Shown here: positions 34,516-45,100 of the stretch, one piece after another
Position numbering within the stretch: the stretch's first letter is position 1
How the letters are laid out: each line of letters begins with the position of its first letter
Source of the DNA: Clostridium folliculivorans
Lineage (GTDB): Bacteria; Bacillota; Clostridia; Clostridiales; Clostridiaceae
NCBI RefSeq assembly: GCF_024341905.1
Contig: NZ_BQXY01000002.1
Location: forward strand, 682,001-746,000
Direction of reading: 5' to 3'
DNA: 64,000 nt
Program-made: the position numbers and the translations under genes
Notes under the pieces: generated by a model
Databases searched by the model: none
The model's input: the letters and a program-made list of their open reading frames with translations, nothing else
Told to the model about the DNA's origin: nothing

Positions 34516-35565
34516 TTAGTTATCCTTCATCTTACTCTGAACATACTCCTCATATAACTTATCGAAGCCTTTTATGCCTATAGCCTTTGCAGTACTTTCA
34601 TCGTAATATTCTTTAAGATCCTCTACTTTCCCTATAGGCATATCATATTGAATGATTATAGTGCTGCTTAGGAAGTACATTTTATTATCCTTAATAAATT
34701 TTATAACTTCTGAAAATAGCAGTTCTTTCTCTTGGAAGAATTTATCTCTATCTCCATGATAGCTTATTTCAACAATACAATCAGAATAAGTGTGCTTTGG
34801 TTCATTTAATAGATTCCACTTAACCTCTTTATTTTTTACTCTTTCATATTCCATAAAGTCATTTATAAATATATCAATTCCTGAATGATCTTCCTTAGAG
34901 CCTTTATACAAGGTAACTTCATAGCCACCTAATATCCTGCAGGAATTTAGCTTTTTAGCCTTAATTCCTTTTGCAGTCACTTCTTTATCATTGACGAAAA
35001 TTATGAGCTCACCCTTTTCTATAAATTTACAATATAGTCTTCCAAGGCTTATTAAAATTTTCTCCATTGAGTAGCCATTGTCTAATTCTTTTTTTAAGCT
35101 CTTCTCTAAGTCACTGATTATTATAGTAGTGCCTTCAACTATTTTTGAATTATAAGCTAAGTTTTCAGTTTGAGATTCAAGCTCATCACTATTCGAATTA
35201 AGATCTAAAGAAAACTTTCTAGAGCACCTTTTCTTGTTTGAAAATATCTCTATTTTATTTCCCAGCTTAAAAAAGGACTTTTTTATACCTAATCCAGAAA
35301 TATTATCTCCGTTTTCGAAGCCTATTCTAAAGATATCTTTGTCTGTAATCTTACTTTGGATTCCTCCGCTGTTATCACTAATTTCTATGGAATCCTTAGT
35401 TATATTTATGGTAATTTTACAAGGGTTTTTACTAGTTGTCACTTCTCTTCTAGCATTTATGGAGTTGTCTATAAACCTGCTTAGTGATTTAGATATGTCC
35501 TCTTCTTCAACTAAATTTCTTCTTAGGAATTTCTTATCTACTATAACTCTGTTAAAACTCGCCAT
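34516..35565 (-). CDS. Orphan GHKL ATPase (Hsp90/MORC-like)
   Basis: A 349-residue protein whose first 130 residues carry the GHKL ATP-binding motifs: the N box SLSRFIDNSINARR (Asn positions for magnesium), the G1 box EISDNSGGI and the G2 region ISGLGIKKSFFKLG. This is the arrangement in Hsp90, MutL and MORC proteins. The remainder (residues 150-349) has no second recognisable domain. No partner gene or histidine-kinase domain is nearby. MORC-like and Hsp90-like ATPases occur in bacterial defence systems, but I cannot assign this one. GAGGGG precedes the ATG. Confidence 0.75.
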   Translation of the reverse strand: MASFNRVIVDKKFLRRNLVEEEDISKSLSRFIDNSINARREVTTSKNPCKITINITKDSIEISDNSGGIQSKITDKDIFRIGFENGDNISGLGIKKSFFKLGNKIEIFSNKKRCSRKFSLDLNSNSDELESQTENLAYNSKIVEGTTIIISDLEKSLKKELDNGYSMEKILISLGRLYCKFIEKGELIIFVNDKEVTAKGIKAKKLNSCRILGGYEVTLYKGSKEDHSGIDIFINDFMEYERVKNKEVKWNLLNEPKHTYSDCIVEISYHGDRDKFFQEKELLFSEVIKFIKDNKMYFLSSTIIIQYDMPIGKVEDLKEYYDESTAKAIGIKGFDKLYEEYVQSKMKDN

Positions 35566-35798
35566 AATTCCCCTCTATTATTAAGTAATCTAATATTACT
35601 ATATGCTGAGAATTTTATTTTGCTACAGGTGTAAGCTTTACATTTCCTAAGAAAATTTATGTTAAAAGTCTTTTATTTAAGCTATATCTAATAATACTAT
35701 TGATAACAAAATGCAAAGCAATAGCACCCTTTTTTGAGAGTTACATTACTTTGCACTTTAAGAATATTTATATTGATGTTCCTATATTTCACGGTTTA

Positions 35799-36422
35799 TT
35801 ATCTATGGTGAACCCTATACCTTAAAATGGTTTTTAGTTTGGATTTTTCTGTTCTTCTTGCATCTGAAATATATATCTCCCTATGTACTAGAGTGGTTAT
35901 TTCAAGATCATTTTCCTTTATAAATCTTTTCATTTGTTCAAAGCTTTGCGCTTCATCATCATAAGATCCAATATGCATCATCTGAACTGATAGCCCATCC
36001 TCCATAGTTTCGAAAGTTACCTCCTCTAATAAAGGATTGGGCTTTTTCTTTCTAATATTTTCAAATGCTTTACTTACCACTTCCTCAGTCACAAAATCAG
36101 GTTGTCTAATCATTATAGTATATAGCAATTCATCCTTATTTAAGGTATCAAGCTTTCTCCCCTCTTCTGTAAGGTCCCATACTCCCTCAAGTGGATAAAC
36201 AGTATATTCAAAATACCCTTCTGGTGTGTAACCTTGCTTTGGCATCATTCTAACAGCATAGGCTAACGAATATAATGCACCTATTCTTTCAGCGAAGTCT
36301 TCATCGTTAGGATTTCCTTTTCCTTTTATCATAAAGAACTTTTGCTTTGGTACTATAATTAAATCTGGCTTCTCTTTCGGTAAATATAAATTTTTTTCTT
36401 GCTTTTTCCACTCGTATTTCAC
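35799..36422 (-). CDS. GyrI-like domain protein
   Basis: A 207-residue protein of the COG4832/GyrI-like small-molecule binding fold. The N-terminus reads KKQEKNLYLPKEKPDLI and KFFMIKGKGNPN, followed by YFEYTVYPLEGVWDL and VQMMHIGSYDDEAQSFEQM near residue 150, hallmarks of this group. It starts with GTG at 36422 after AGGAG. Relatives bind drugs or act as resistance-linked ligand sponges. There is no HTH domain. Confidence 0.85.
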   Translation of the reverse strand: MKYEWKKQEKNLYLPKEKPDLIIVPKQKFFMIKGKGNPNDEDFAERIGALYSLAYAVRMMPKQGYTPEGYFEYTVYPLEGVWDLTEEGRKLDTLNKDELLYTIMIRQPDFVTEEVVSKAFENIRKKKPNPLLEEVTFETMEDGLSVQMMHIGSYDDEAQSFEQMKRFIKENDLEITTLVHREIYISDARRTEKSKLKTILRYRVHHR

Positions 36423-36553
36423 AATTACTCTCCTTTTTATCTTGTTTTTAATATATAGCTACTCTAATTCCATGAATTTAGAGTACACTAGAAAACATAT
36501 TAACTAATAATGGTATTTATCTTGATTTATAAAATCTATTTGAAATCGCTCTA

Positions 36554-36654
36554 TAGATGTACCATTTCGAACCTAAATCTATTTTCATAACTCTTACGGG
36601 TTCTGGTGAGAGAATTTAAAAATAATAAACTTTATTACGAAGTAGTACATCCAT
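36554..36654 (-). repeat. Interspersed palindromic repeat R1, copy
   Basis: Inverted orientation: on the minus strand it starts GGATGTACTACTTCGTAATAAA, has the internal inverted arms around an AGAACCCGT core, and ends GAAATGGTACATCTA. It matches the copies at 55858, 56917 and 62468. The rest of the gap 36423-36900 shows no gene. Confidence 0.75.
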
Positions 36655-36900
36655 ATCTATAAGATAACACACTTAATACGTCATCATACTGTCATATTAC
36701 AATAAAAATTCTATAAATATCTAGTGTTTATAAAGTTGAATCACTTCTCAATCTGCACTATTGCCCTGAAATATTATTTTTAGGATACCCTAATTGGAAT
36801 CACTTGTATATATAGAAACTTTATAGGATAATAAATTCATACCACATCCAATAAATTCAAAATATGAGTATTACTTCAATGCAATTAGGAGGATTTATTA

Positions 36901-37296
36901 ATGCGAAAAATCACTCTAGTCTTGCTAATTTTCACTTTTGCAGCTGTATTATTTGTACTGTATATCAATAACTCTTTAGGTAATAGTAAAGAAATCAGTT
37001 CAATTGAAATAATTAGGCAGTCAGACAAGACAAAATGGACACTTTCAGATAAGAGTACTATAGATAAATTTGCAAAGGCACTAAATGATAAGAAGAAAAC
37101 TAATGCAAAGATTGATATACGATCATGTGATTATTCTGTAACTATGAATTTTAAAGATACTTCCTCTGAAGCTTATATGCTGTGGGTGGATGAAGGTATA
37201 AATGTACAAGGTGTGTTAATGAATGAAGACTCAACTTGGTTTATAAATAAAAAGTCAAATGCAATTTTTAAAGAAATTTTGAAAATGAAGTCTTAG
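36901..37296 (+). CDS. Membrane-anchored small extracytoplasmic protein
   Basis: A 131-residue protein with an N-terminal hydrophobic anchor (residues 3-22, LVLLIFTFAAVLFVLYI) and a soluble domain with repeated beta strands (ISSIEIIRQSDKTKWTL, VTMNFKDTS, YMLWVDEG). It resembles YhfM-like domains, weakly. No lipobox. AGGAGG precedes the ATG. A hairpin follows. Confidence 0.65.
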   Translation: MRKITLVLLIFTFAAVLFVLYINNSLGNSKEISSIEIIRQSDKTKWTLSDKSTIDKFAKALNDKKKTNAKIDIRSCDYSVTMNFKDTSSEAYMLWVDEGINVQGVLMNEDSTWFINKKSNAIFKEILKMKS

Positions 37297-37377
37297 AAGT
37301 AAATAGAATTCCTCAAAGATACTGGATAACCTTGGATTAAGCTATCTTTAAGAGATGTATTGAAAATACCACAATTT

Positions 37378-37408
37378 TTAAGGGATGTCAAAAAATGACC
37401 TCCCTTAA
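37378..37408. terminator. Bidirectional terminator
   Basis: Stem TTAAGGGA/TCCCTTAA, extended inside by GTCA/TGAC, between convergent genes ending at 37296 and 37435, with TTTTT on the plus strand. Confidence 0.7.
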
Positions 37409-37434
37409 TCTTTTTATTAGCATTATTCATTTTT

Positions 37435-37983
37435 TCACTGCTTTAAAAGTTTACTATTATATATCTTATTAAATATTAAGTACAGCGGAATATAAATTAT
37501 AAATGAATACCAATGTTTCCATTTTACATATACATATATGTCCAACCAAGCAAATAGAGGCTCAAATACAAACGCACATATCATTGCAAATCCTATTGCT
37601 TTTATAAATACATTTACTTTTGGTTTTAATTGTAGTAAAAGCATTATTGCTACAGGAAATAATGCAAAGTCCCAAGGAACATATATTACAGTCATAGGAG
37701 TTACTTTGTAATCATAGTACCAAAGCCCATAACATATACCAATTAGATCCAAGACATTAGTCACTATCGCAACAACTAACCCTGTAAAGAGTAGACGTAT
37801 TGTTTCTTTTTTATTTCTAGCCTTTATCCAAATAATCCAAGGAATAATAGTTAAAGCTACTCCCAACCACCAACGCCATGTAAAAATAATATGGCCAATC
37901 CATAGCTGTTGCAAATGTCTATTATTATCTGCAACTACTTTATAAACCTCACCTAATATATGTTCTTTTCCCAAATAAATCAC
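37435..37983 (-). CDS. CBO0543-family membrane protein
   Basis: A 182-residue protein with five hydrophobic segments and the Trp-rich N-terminal motif FTWRWWLGVAL; further on it has IIPWIIWIKARNKK, YGLWYYDYKVTP and VYVPWDFALFPVAIM. This is the CBO0543 family found in clostridia and bacilli. The start is uncertain: GTG at 37983 lacks a ribosome binding site, while a TTG nine bases downstream has GGGTGA close by. Function unknown; stands alone. Confidence 0.8.
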   Translation of the reverse strand: MIYLGKEHILGEVYKVVADNNRHLQQLWIGHIIFTWRWWLGVALTIIPWIIWIKARNKKETIRLLFTGLVVAIVTNVLDLIGICYGLWYYDYKVTPMTVIYVPWDFALFPVAIMLLLQLKPKVNVFIKAIGFAMICAFVFEPLFAWLDIYVYVKWKHWYSFIIYIPLYLIFNKIYNSKLLKQ

Positions 37984-38157
37984 CCAAATAAAGTATCTGC
38001 TATATTTAGTTAATCAATTCGTCATATTATGCAATTGTTTAATAAATTTAGTTAATTTATACTCTAATTACAGCACAAATTTTAAAATAATGTATCTACT
38101 TCTGATTTCTCTATAAAGCATATAATTTTCTATAAGCATGTGTTACATTGCACTGAA

Positions 38158-38523
38158 CTATAAAACTCCTAACTTTTCTAAAGCTTCTTTTTCACTACTT
38201 AAAAAGAATATATTTTTCCCATTATTGCTTTCATAAATAAAATCTCTAAGGCTCTTACTTGTATAGCCTGAAAAATCTCCAACTATTGCAAGCTTCATAC
38301 GATAGTTTATAAATTTTTGAAGCACTTCTCCTGCTAATTTTGTTTTTAAATCAAAGAATTCTTCTACTATTGATGACTTATCCAAAACCATCGCATCGCA
38401 ACCTGTCTCATAACTCACAGTTGCTATTAGATCTAAGGCAGATTGAACATCTGTTATCAGCACTTCACTGCTTTTTACAACAGCTATTTCTACTTTATTT
38501 TCAACTACTTTATTAATTTCCAT
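38158..38523 (-). CDS. DUF4180-domain protein
   Basis: A 121-residue protein of the DUF4180 family. Typical features: an internal SALDLIATVSYETGCDAMVLDKSSIVEEFF-type region (seen from about residue 28), then LKTKLAGEVLQKF and YRMKLAIVGDFSGYTSKSLRDFIYESN. The ATG at 38523 has AGGAGA seven bases upstream, so the longer upstream extension is not used. DUF4180 proteins have a STAS/flavodoxin-like alpha-beta pattern and unknown function. Confidence 0.85.
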   Translation of the reverse strand: MEINKVVENKVEIAVVKSSEVLITDVQSALDLIATVSYETGCDAMVLDKSSIVEEFFDLKTKLAGEVLQKFINYRMKLAIVGDFSGYTSKSLRDFIYESNNGKNIFFLSSEKEALEKLGVL

Positions 38524-38709
38524 AATATCTCTCCTTTTGCTAACAAATTGATTTCCAGAATCATGTAAGCTTCTTACTATGGGTACGTATATTTGCTCCA
38601 TGCTTTGCTAAAGAATACTTTTCAAATTAAATAGTTATGCTGGAGATTCCTAACCACTTAATTTAAACACAGTATTTTATTACATTATATATTTAGCGCA
38701 CTTAACTTA

Positions 38710-39483
38710 TTAGTTCATCAAAATATCCAAAAATTCATTTTGCTCAACTTCATCATTTTCCCCATCTGGCAGAAGGTGAAATATAATCTCCTTTTCCTTC
38801 CACAGTCCGCCAATAGAATCAAGCATATACTCTGCACATTGACTAATTAACTCAAACTGTTTTTCTAAACAATTTTCTGAATATAAATTTGAAATTATAT
38901 CGAATAATCTAGGTTCTTGTCTTTCGATAAATTTTAAGTGTAATTTTGGTTTTCCTACTTCCCATCCTTTTATACGAGCATAACAGGATAAGAACCAATC
39001 CATTGATGAGTAAATAAAGTATTTTGCATATATTTCATTGTCATGCAATCTGTGTTCTAGTTTATCAAGTACATGTCTAAAAGAAAATCTAAACAGCATC
39101 TTTTCAAAGTCTGACAACTCTCTAGGAACAGTCCATTTAGTTTGAACACTTTTTAATAACTCTGAAATTATATTGTCCTTATCATATAATATCTTGCAAT
39201 TAAGATGAACCAACATAAATTCATCTATAGGCATATCTGCCATGAAATCCTCTTTAGATAAAAGCATGCAATCAACAGGAATATCTTTAATACGGAAATG
39301 TACCCCTGAAAAATTTTTAGATACTGGTTTATCAAAAATTACAGTTAAATCGTAATCTCCACCAGTAGCCATATCTTTATACGTTCTTCCTCCATATTCA
39401 ACAATGCCTATTATATTTTCATTTTTCTTTAGATTCTCAATGAAACTTTCTATATTATCAAATTTATTTTCTCTAATAATCAA
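38710..39483 (-). CDS. Nucleotidyltransferase-like protein
   Basis: A protein of about 257 residues with a minimal nucleotidyltransferase fold at the N-terminus: IIGIVEYGGRTYKDMATGGD then YDLTVIF, the GG...DxD arrangement, followed by a helical domain with RHVLDKLEHRLHDNE. This is seen in aminoglycoside nucleotidyltransferase-like and MNT-domain proteins. The usual Gly-Ser before the helix is Gly-Gly here. A TTG at 39483 has AGGAAGGTG six bases upstream; a GTG at 39492 lies too close to that site. Substrate unknown. Confidence 0.65.
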   Translation of the reverse strand: MIIRENKFDNIESFIENLKKNENIIGIVEYGGRTYKDMATGGDYDLTVIFDKPVSKNFSGVHFRIKDIPVDCMLLSKEDFMADMPIDEFMLVHLNCKILYDKDNIISELLKSVQTKWTVPRELSDFEKMLFRFSFRHVLDKLEHRLHDNEIYAKYFIYSSMDWFLSCYARIKGWEVGKPKLHLKFIERQEPRLFDIISNLYSENCLEKQFELISQCAEYMLDSIGGLWKEKEIIFHLLPDGENDEVEQNEFLDILMN

Positions 39484-39589
39484 TTTCTTCACCTTCCTAT
39501 TATGAAACCATAATAAATTACACTATAACTTTTTAACACTTATCCATATGATACCACAATTGTATTTACATGCGAACTCAAATCGTATT

Positions 39590-39614
39590 CTATGATGTAG
39601 CTTATACATCATAG
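39590..39614. promoter_or_regulatory. Palindrome upstream of nucleotidyltransferase gene
   Basis: CTATGATGTA and TACATCATAG form a perfect ten-base inverted repeat with a five-base spacer, about 100 bases before the minus-strand nucleotidyltransferase gene. It could be an operator or a leader hairpin. Between 39615 and 39764 nothing else is visible. Confidence 0.4.
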
Positions 39615-39764
39615 CAAATTTTCAAAGCTTATTTAGATTTGGAATTAAGAAATATAAAATTTATGTTATGTTAAAGAATCGCTCTAAAAATTATCTAGGA
39701 CCTTAATTTACTTCGAGTTTTGAAGAAAATTATGCTAAAGGGGTAAGCACTAGATATTACTATA

Positions 39765-39860
39765 AAAAAGCCTTCTATTATGTATTAAATAAATGTTGTT
39801 ACTGGAGCCCCAAAGGACAAGCTATAAAATACCAACATTTATTTAATACAGAAGCTAAGG
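39765..39860 (-). repeat. Interspersed palindromic repeat R3, copy C
   Basis: The inverted counterpart of copies A and B: AAAAAAGCCTTCTA, TGTATTAAATAAATGTTG (39781-39798), the loop with GGACAAGCTATAAAATACC, the right arm CAACATTTATTTAATACA (39833-39850) and GAAGCTAAGGGTATAA. Flanks are AT-rich intergenic DNA, and the gap 39861-40149 has no gene I can support. Confidence 0.85.
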
Positions 39861-40149
39861 GTATAAAAAATATATATACACAAGTGCATTATATAAGGTA
39901 GCAGCATTTAGGTAGTTATATTTAGATTAATATAGGAATTGCACTACATGGAGTTTAATGATTGAAGCAGTGCCGCTATCTCTTCACATCCATTTTCACA
40001 AAAAGTTGTATAGGGTTATTTATATAATTATAAATAATTAAGTGAAAATTTAAAAATAAGACGATGTAATTAAAATATAATCATACTCTTTTAAATTAAA
40101 TAATCCATTAAAAAGTAATAAGAAACATTTTAGCTAACTATATTATATA

Positions 40150-40179
40150 TTGCGATTAATTGGAACTTAATGGTATAAT
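40150..40179 (+). promoter_or_regulatory. SigA-type promoter
   Basis: TTGCGA at 40150-40155 and TATAAT at 40174-40179 with an 18-base spacer, 34 bases before the ATG of the membrane protein at 40214 with a GAGGAG site in between. Confidence 0.55.
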
Positions 40180-40213
40180 CAATTCTTGAAATATTTAAAG
40201 AGGAGATCATTAT

Positions 40214-40630
40214 ATGAAAATAATCAAGATTTTATTTTACATTTTAATATACGCCTTGCTTATAGGTGGGATTATGGGAATTATAAAGGGATTAGTGCCT
40301 CATATGGAATGGTTTAATTTTCGTTATTTATTTGGAATGGGCAGCACATTTACAAATGAACATATTCCTATCTATGCAGTTGTTTATGGAATTTTCATGG
40401 CTATACTTGAAATAATATCGGCTATATTGTTATTAACTAAGAAAGGTAACGGAATAAGATTTGCTATAATAACACTTTGTATTAATGCTTTGGGTTGCAT
40501 TATTGCAATTTTTCTTGGAGATATAGCGGCTATAGGTAGTTTGTTAATTAGATTTTTTGCTATTTATATTCTAATAAAATCCAAAGATTTCTATGTTAAA
40601 TTAGACAAGAATGTTGATTTGAGTAGTTAA
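40214..40630 (+). CDS. Hypothetical four-helix membrane protein
   Basis: A 138-residue membrane protein. Helices are at about residues 4-24, 52-74, 82-104 and 107-122, with a polar C-terminal tail. Between helices 1 and 2 lies the loop HMEWFNFRYLFGMGS. No known family recognised. Promoter and ribosome binding site are clear, so it is likely expressed on its own. Confidence 0.65.
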   Translation: MKIIKILFYILIYALLIGGIMGIIKGLVPHMEWFNFRYLFGMGSTFTNEHIPIYAVVYGIFMAILEIISAILLLTKKGNGIRFAIITLCINALGCIIAIFLGDIAAIGSLLIRFFAIYILIKSKDFYVKLDKNVDLSS

Positions 40631-40784
40631 TAATATTGTTAAAATGTACATTCTTTTAAATTACCCCATAACCTTTTTGTAAAATATTTGAATTTACTCA
40701 ATTACTTAATATATAATTAGGTAATTAGACGATTGGAAAATATTCTAACACAAAACTTCACATAACTAAAGGAGGTAGATAGCT

Positions 40785-41435
40785 ATGTTTAAAGTGGAAA
40801 ATATGGATGCACATTTTAATAAATGTGCTTCAGATTATGACAGAAACTTTTATGAAGATCTTGGTATGGGTGAGTTCTATGATGAAATTGAAAAGCAGTT
40901 CAATATCTGTGGAGAACCTAAAAACATTTTAGTTCTCGGCTGTGGTACAGGGTTAGAAATAGAAAGAATTAGGCATTCTGCTACAGTTACTGCCATTGAT
41001 ATTTCTCCCGGTATGCTAGAACAGCTGCAGAAAAAGGACTTGCATCCAAAGTTAACATTAAATACAATTTGCGGTTCATATTTTGATGTTCCATTCGCAG
41101 AAAACAGCTTTGACCTTGTGCTTTCAACTTATTCTCTACATCATTTTAATATAAATCAAAAAACTAGACTCTATAAAAAAATACATTATTGCTTAAAAAC
41201 TAGTGCCCATTTCATAAACGGTGACACTGTTTGTAAAGATAAAGACGCTGAAATTAACCTACTTAAAAATGCAGAAGAGATATATCAAAAGCAGCAAGTT
41301 CCATTTGGAGCTATTCACATTGATGTTCCTCTTGCGTTAGATACTGAGCTCACTCTCCTTTCTGATGTAGGTTTCAGTAATATTTCAGTGGAGAAAAGAT
41401 GGGCTAGGGCTTCGTTAATCAAAGCGATAAAGTAA
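40785..41435 (+). CDS. Class I SAM-dependent methyltransferase
   Basis: A 216-residue methyltransferase. The N-terminus AHFNKCASDYDRNF is typical of the group. Motif I is NILVLGCGTGLE near residue 48, the strand-2 acidic residue is in TAIDISPGML, and the later region reads NSFDLVLSTYSLHHF. An AGGAGG site precedes the ATG at 40785. Family role: SAM-dependent methylation of an unknown small molecule. About 70 bases before the next membrane gene on the same strand. Confidence 0.88.
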   Translation: MFKVENMDAHFNKCASDYDRNFYEDLGMGEFYDEIEKQFNICGEPKNILVLGCGTGLEIERIRHSATVTAIDISPGMLEQLQKKDLHPKLTLNTICGSYFDVPFAENSFDLVLSTYSLHHFNINQKTRLYKKIHYCLKTSAHFINGDTVCKDKDAEINLLKNAEEIYQKQQVPFGAIHIDVPLALDTELTLLSDVGFSNISVEKRWARASLIKAIK

Positions 41436-41503
41436 CAATTACTAATATGACCACATTAACTGCACATTATAATATATTATGAACTTTAAGTAGGAGTAGA
41501 TAA

Positions 41504-42064
41504 ATGAAAAATGTTAAGAACACACTGATAGGGCTATACTTCAACCTCTTTATTGTAATTTTATCATTACTTTTTCTATTAAGAGGACTAACACATAGTA
41601 ATATGTATGCCTGGTTGAAGTGGATATTCGTATTTGCACTTATTGTTTCAGAAACTTTCAACATAGTTTTTGCAGGAATAAACGCTGTAAATTCTTTTAT
41701 TCTTTTAAAAAATAGTGACTATAACTCAATGCGAAAGAATATGAAAGCACTTAAATTTGGAGTAATTCCTTACTTTGTCATTAATTTTATTATATATGCT
41801 TTATTGTTTTTACTATTTTTCGCTGCATCCAGAGGACTTATTGTCTTCACACCTATACCATTATTATTTTTAATTCCTGTTTTTTTCGCATACCTTACAG
41901 TGATATTTACATCAAGTTATGGAATAGGTTTTTCCTTAATCTTATATAAAGAAAAAAGGATTAAGACTGGGAAACTAGTATTGCACATGCTACTACAACT
42001 ATGTTTTGTTCTAGATGTAATAGATACGATAATTTTAGTGTCAAAAAATAAAGTTGTGAAATAA
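41504..42064 (+). CDS. Hypothetical membrane protein
   Basis: A 186-residue protein with five hydrophobic segments (about residues 9-27, 42-67, 91-115, 122-145 and 160-178). The loop before helix 3 reads KNSDYNSMRKNMKALKFG. GGAG precedes the ATG. It may be co-transcribed with the methyltransferase and ends at a bidirectional hairpin. I do not recognise the family. Confidence 0.65.
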   Translation: MKNVKNTLIGLYFNLFIVILSLLFLLRGLTHSNMYAWLKWIFVFALIVSETFNIVFAGINAVNSFILLKNSDYNSMRKNMKALKFGVIPYFVINFIIYALLFLLFFAASRGLIVFTPIPLLFLIPVFFAYLTVIFTSSYGIGFSLILYKEKRIKTGKLVLHMLLQLCFVLDVIDTIILVSKNKVVK

Positions 42065-42087
42065 TCTAAATTAAGAATATGAAAATC

Positions 42088-42120
42088 AGCCTGGCATCAA
42101 CAATTAACAGATGCCAGGCT
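42088..42120. terminator. Bidirectional terminator, end of jet operon
   Basis: A perfect 11-base stem AGCCTGGCATC/GATGCCAGGCT lies between the convergent genes ending at 42064 and 42138. A closely similar hairpin lies at 50258-50287, beyond the other end of the jet operon. Confidence 0.8.
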
Positions 42121-42137
42121 ACAATTTTCTAATTTTA

Positions 42138-45100
42138 TTAAACTTCGTTACTCTTAAACAAACTCTCAAGATCAAAACCTAATTGTTTAGCTTCACCAAG
42201 TCTTATTAAAGCATCAGGATCATTGTCTCTAAAGTATGTATGCTTTATTTCTCTTTCCTTAGTCATTATTTGAGTACTATTGTCCTTAGAACTTCTAAGT
42301 CTTAAACTGTAAACAATAGGGAAATAGGTTCTTATGAACTTTCCTTCTGCATGAGCTGTAAGGGCTATTATTTGGAAACCTAATTGCTCTGCTATGAAGA
42401 AAACCGGATCAAGCACGTGGTCACTGGAAGCTTTACCAAACGGATTGTCCACAATTACTGTTCTGTAGTGCCTGTTAGTTGGCATTATCTGCTTTCTTTT
42501 TTCAGCTAAGTAGTTTAATATGCCTAAGAATAAAGACATATTCTTACTCCACTTCTCTCCTCCTGACCAAGAGTTAGATACTTCCCAAGAGAAAGGAGCA
42601 CTTCTCATCTTACCGTCATTGGTTACTTTTCTACATTTAACTTTTATAGTATCTTGCTTCATTACTATTTGTAATAATTGCTTGGACTTAAGCCATTTTT
42701 CTATTTCTTTCTTTGCCTGGTCTGCTAGTTCCACTCCATTTTCATCTTTAAATTTATCGCCTTCAAGTTGGTTCAGCATCCAATCAATATGCTTTGCCAG
42801 CTCTTCTTTTCCTGATTTTTCATCCCACTCTGGAACATTGAATATGAATACTTCCTTCCATTCCTCTTCAACCTTTATTCTTGTCTTTTTAGGAATAGCT
42901 TTAAGTTCTTGTACCATTGTAATTAGGTAAGAATGTAATTGATTAATGAACTGCTGCACTTCTTTATCATGTTCACGAATATCATTTTGAGCAATGTCTA
43001 TGGTGCGTGATATTCTTTCATTCATCATCTTTTGCCACTCGATGATATCCTTATAGGTGTTTTTAAATCTAACACCTGAAGTAGCCATTTCTTTAAGCTT
43101 TACATCAAGGATTTCGCTTTCGCAAAATTTTACAAACACATCTTTTTGTGCTTCTGTTTCTATGCTCTTTTTATCTAAGATCTTCTTTGCCTCTTCTAAT
43201 TTCTTCTTTGCAGCCTCAACAATTCCTTTTCTATTATAAGGAATATTCTGTGCTAAATCCTCTGGAAGTTTACATAACTGAATCTCTTCACTTAAATAAG
43301 CATAGCTTGCATTGAAAAGTTCTAGATTTCTTAAGATATTCAAAATACTCTTTTCTTCGTTATCTAATCTTTCTTTTTCACTGGATAAATAAGCTCTCTT
43401 TTTCTTTAAAACATCCTTTTCTTTTGATAACTGTGGCTTTATAAGCTCTAGTTCCAAATTGAAATTGATTATTTCCTTGTAGTATTTTAGATAATCTTCT
43501 TTTTTAACTTCGTAAAGAGTTTTACTCTTTTCAAATCTTGTTTTAGCTTCATCAGCTTCACCTTTTAATTTTCCTAAAGGCTCTTTTAGTTCCTTTATTT
43601 CATCAAGTAAATTGGATATTTCCATATCACCGTTAAGAGGGAATTCTAGGTTTTCATCTACAGTAACCTCTAGCTTTTTCATAAAGTCCAGTAGCTGCTT
43701 TTCATGATTTTTCTTTAAACTTACTGAGCCTTTTAACCTCTCTTCAAACTGTCCTCTATTTTGTTGCTTATTATCAAGCTGATCTTTAAGGATTTTTCTC
43801 TCCTCTTCCAATACTTCTTTGCTTAAATCAGAAAACATTGGAGATAAAGCTTTTGCTTCTTCATATAGTTTTTCAGCTTTTAAAGAGCTTATATTGTTTT
43901 TTACATTATTTAAATCTCTATTTAGCTCAGTTTTTACTTCTTCATTTTCCTTCAAAGTTTTCTCAGCTTTTAAAGTTTCTACTTCTATTAACTCTATCTC
44001 TTTGTTAATAAGGCTTATCTTAACTTCATTTTCTTCTTTTTCACTGGTCTTACTTATGGACTCTTGTCCCTTAACTACCTTATCATCTAGATTTCTCTGC
44101 TCCGTACTAAATTCTTTAACATCGCTGTCTATCTTTTTCACTTCGATATCTATTTCACTTAGTCTAGCTTCACTACTTTTTATTGAATTAGAGACTTCTT
44201 CTGCTTTTTCCTTAAGGCTCTTTTCAACTTTTAGAAGTTCATTGTAATGGTCATATGGATATTTGTTATAAAATATGGTTATATCTCTATGTAAATCTTG
44301 GCACTGACTTAGTTCTGCTTCTTTTTCTTCACGAAGCTTTGTAGTTTCGTCAGCCTTATGCACAATATCTTTTTGCCAATTTTCAAAATATGTTTGATTT
44401 ATGTTATTAGACCAAATAGAAGGATATATTATGTTTTCCTTTATTACACCATTTTCTCCTAAAGCTTTAGCCTTAGCTTCATTTTCGCTAAGTATTATAA
44501 TAGGATGTAAAATGTCTTTTACACTTTTACTAACCTTATCTTTAACCTTCTCTACTTCCTCGTCTGAAGTTATTAAACTCAAGGTCCAATAAGGATAATT
44601 TTTAAAAAGCTCTTGTTCCGACTTTCCTTCTTTTCTGCATATTCTTTGAATATACTTTGTACCGCTTTCTAGGTAATTAAAGCCACTTCTCCATTGGTCT
44701 ATACTCTTCTCTAAGGCAGGATCTGCTGTATAATATTCGCTTTCCTTGTACTCATCAGCATATCTATGAGCTAGTCTTTCATCAAAGATAGCTTTTTCTT
44801 TTTCTTCCTTTAATTTATGAAGCTTATTTTCTACCTGAGTCAGTATGGTACTTTGCTTTGAATATATAGAATCTGCTTCAAAGCTTAGCCAGCTGCTTCT
44901 AAATTCTCTTATTTTATTTAATAACTCAAATTTGTTATCATCTATGTTCTTAATCTCGCTAGTTAAAGCATGTCTCTCTTCATTAATATCTTCTAATTCT
45001 TTTCTAAACTTAACTAGAGCTTCCTTGAGGCTTTGCTTTTCTTCAATAAGACTTCTTTTCTGGTTGTTAGCTTCAAAGATTTTATGTTCAAGCTCATTTA

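Noticed and set aside
43819-44247. Plus-strand Ser/Leu/Phe-rich frames inside jetC
   Set aside because: Antisense shadows of Glu/Lys-rich coiled-coil coding sequence.
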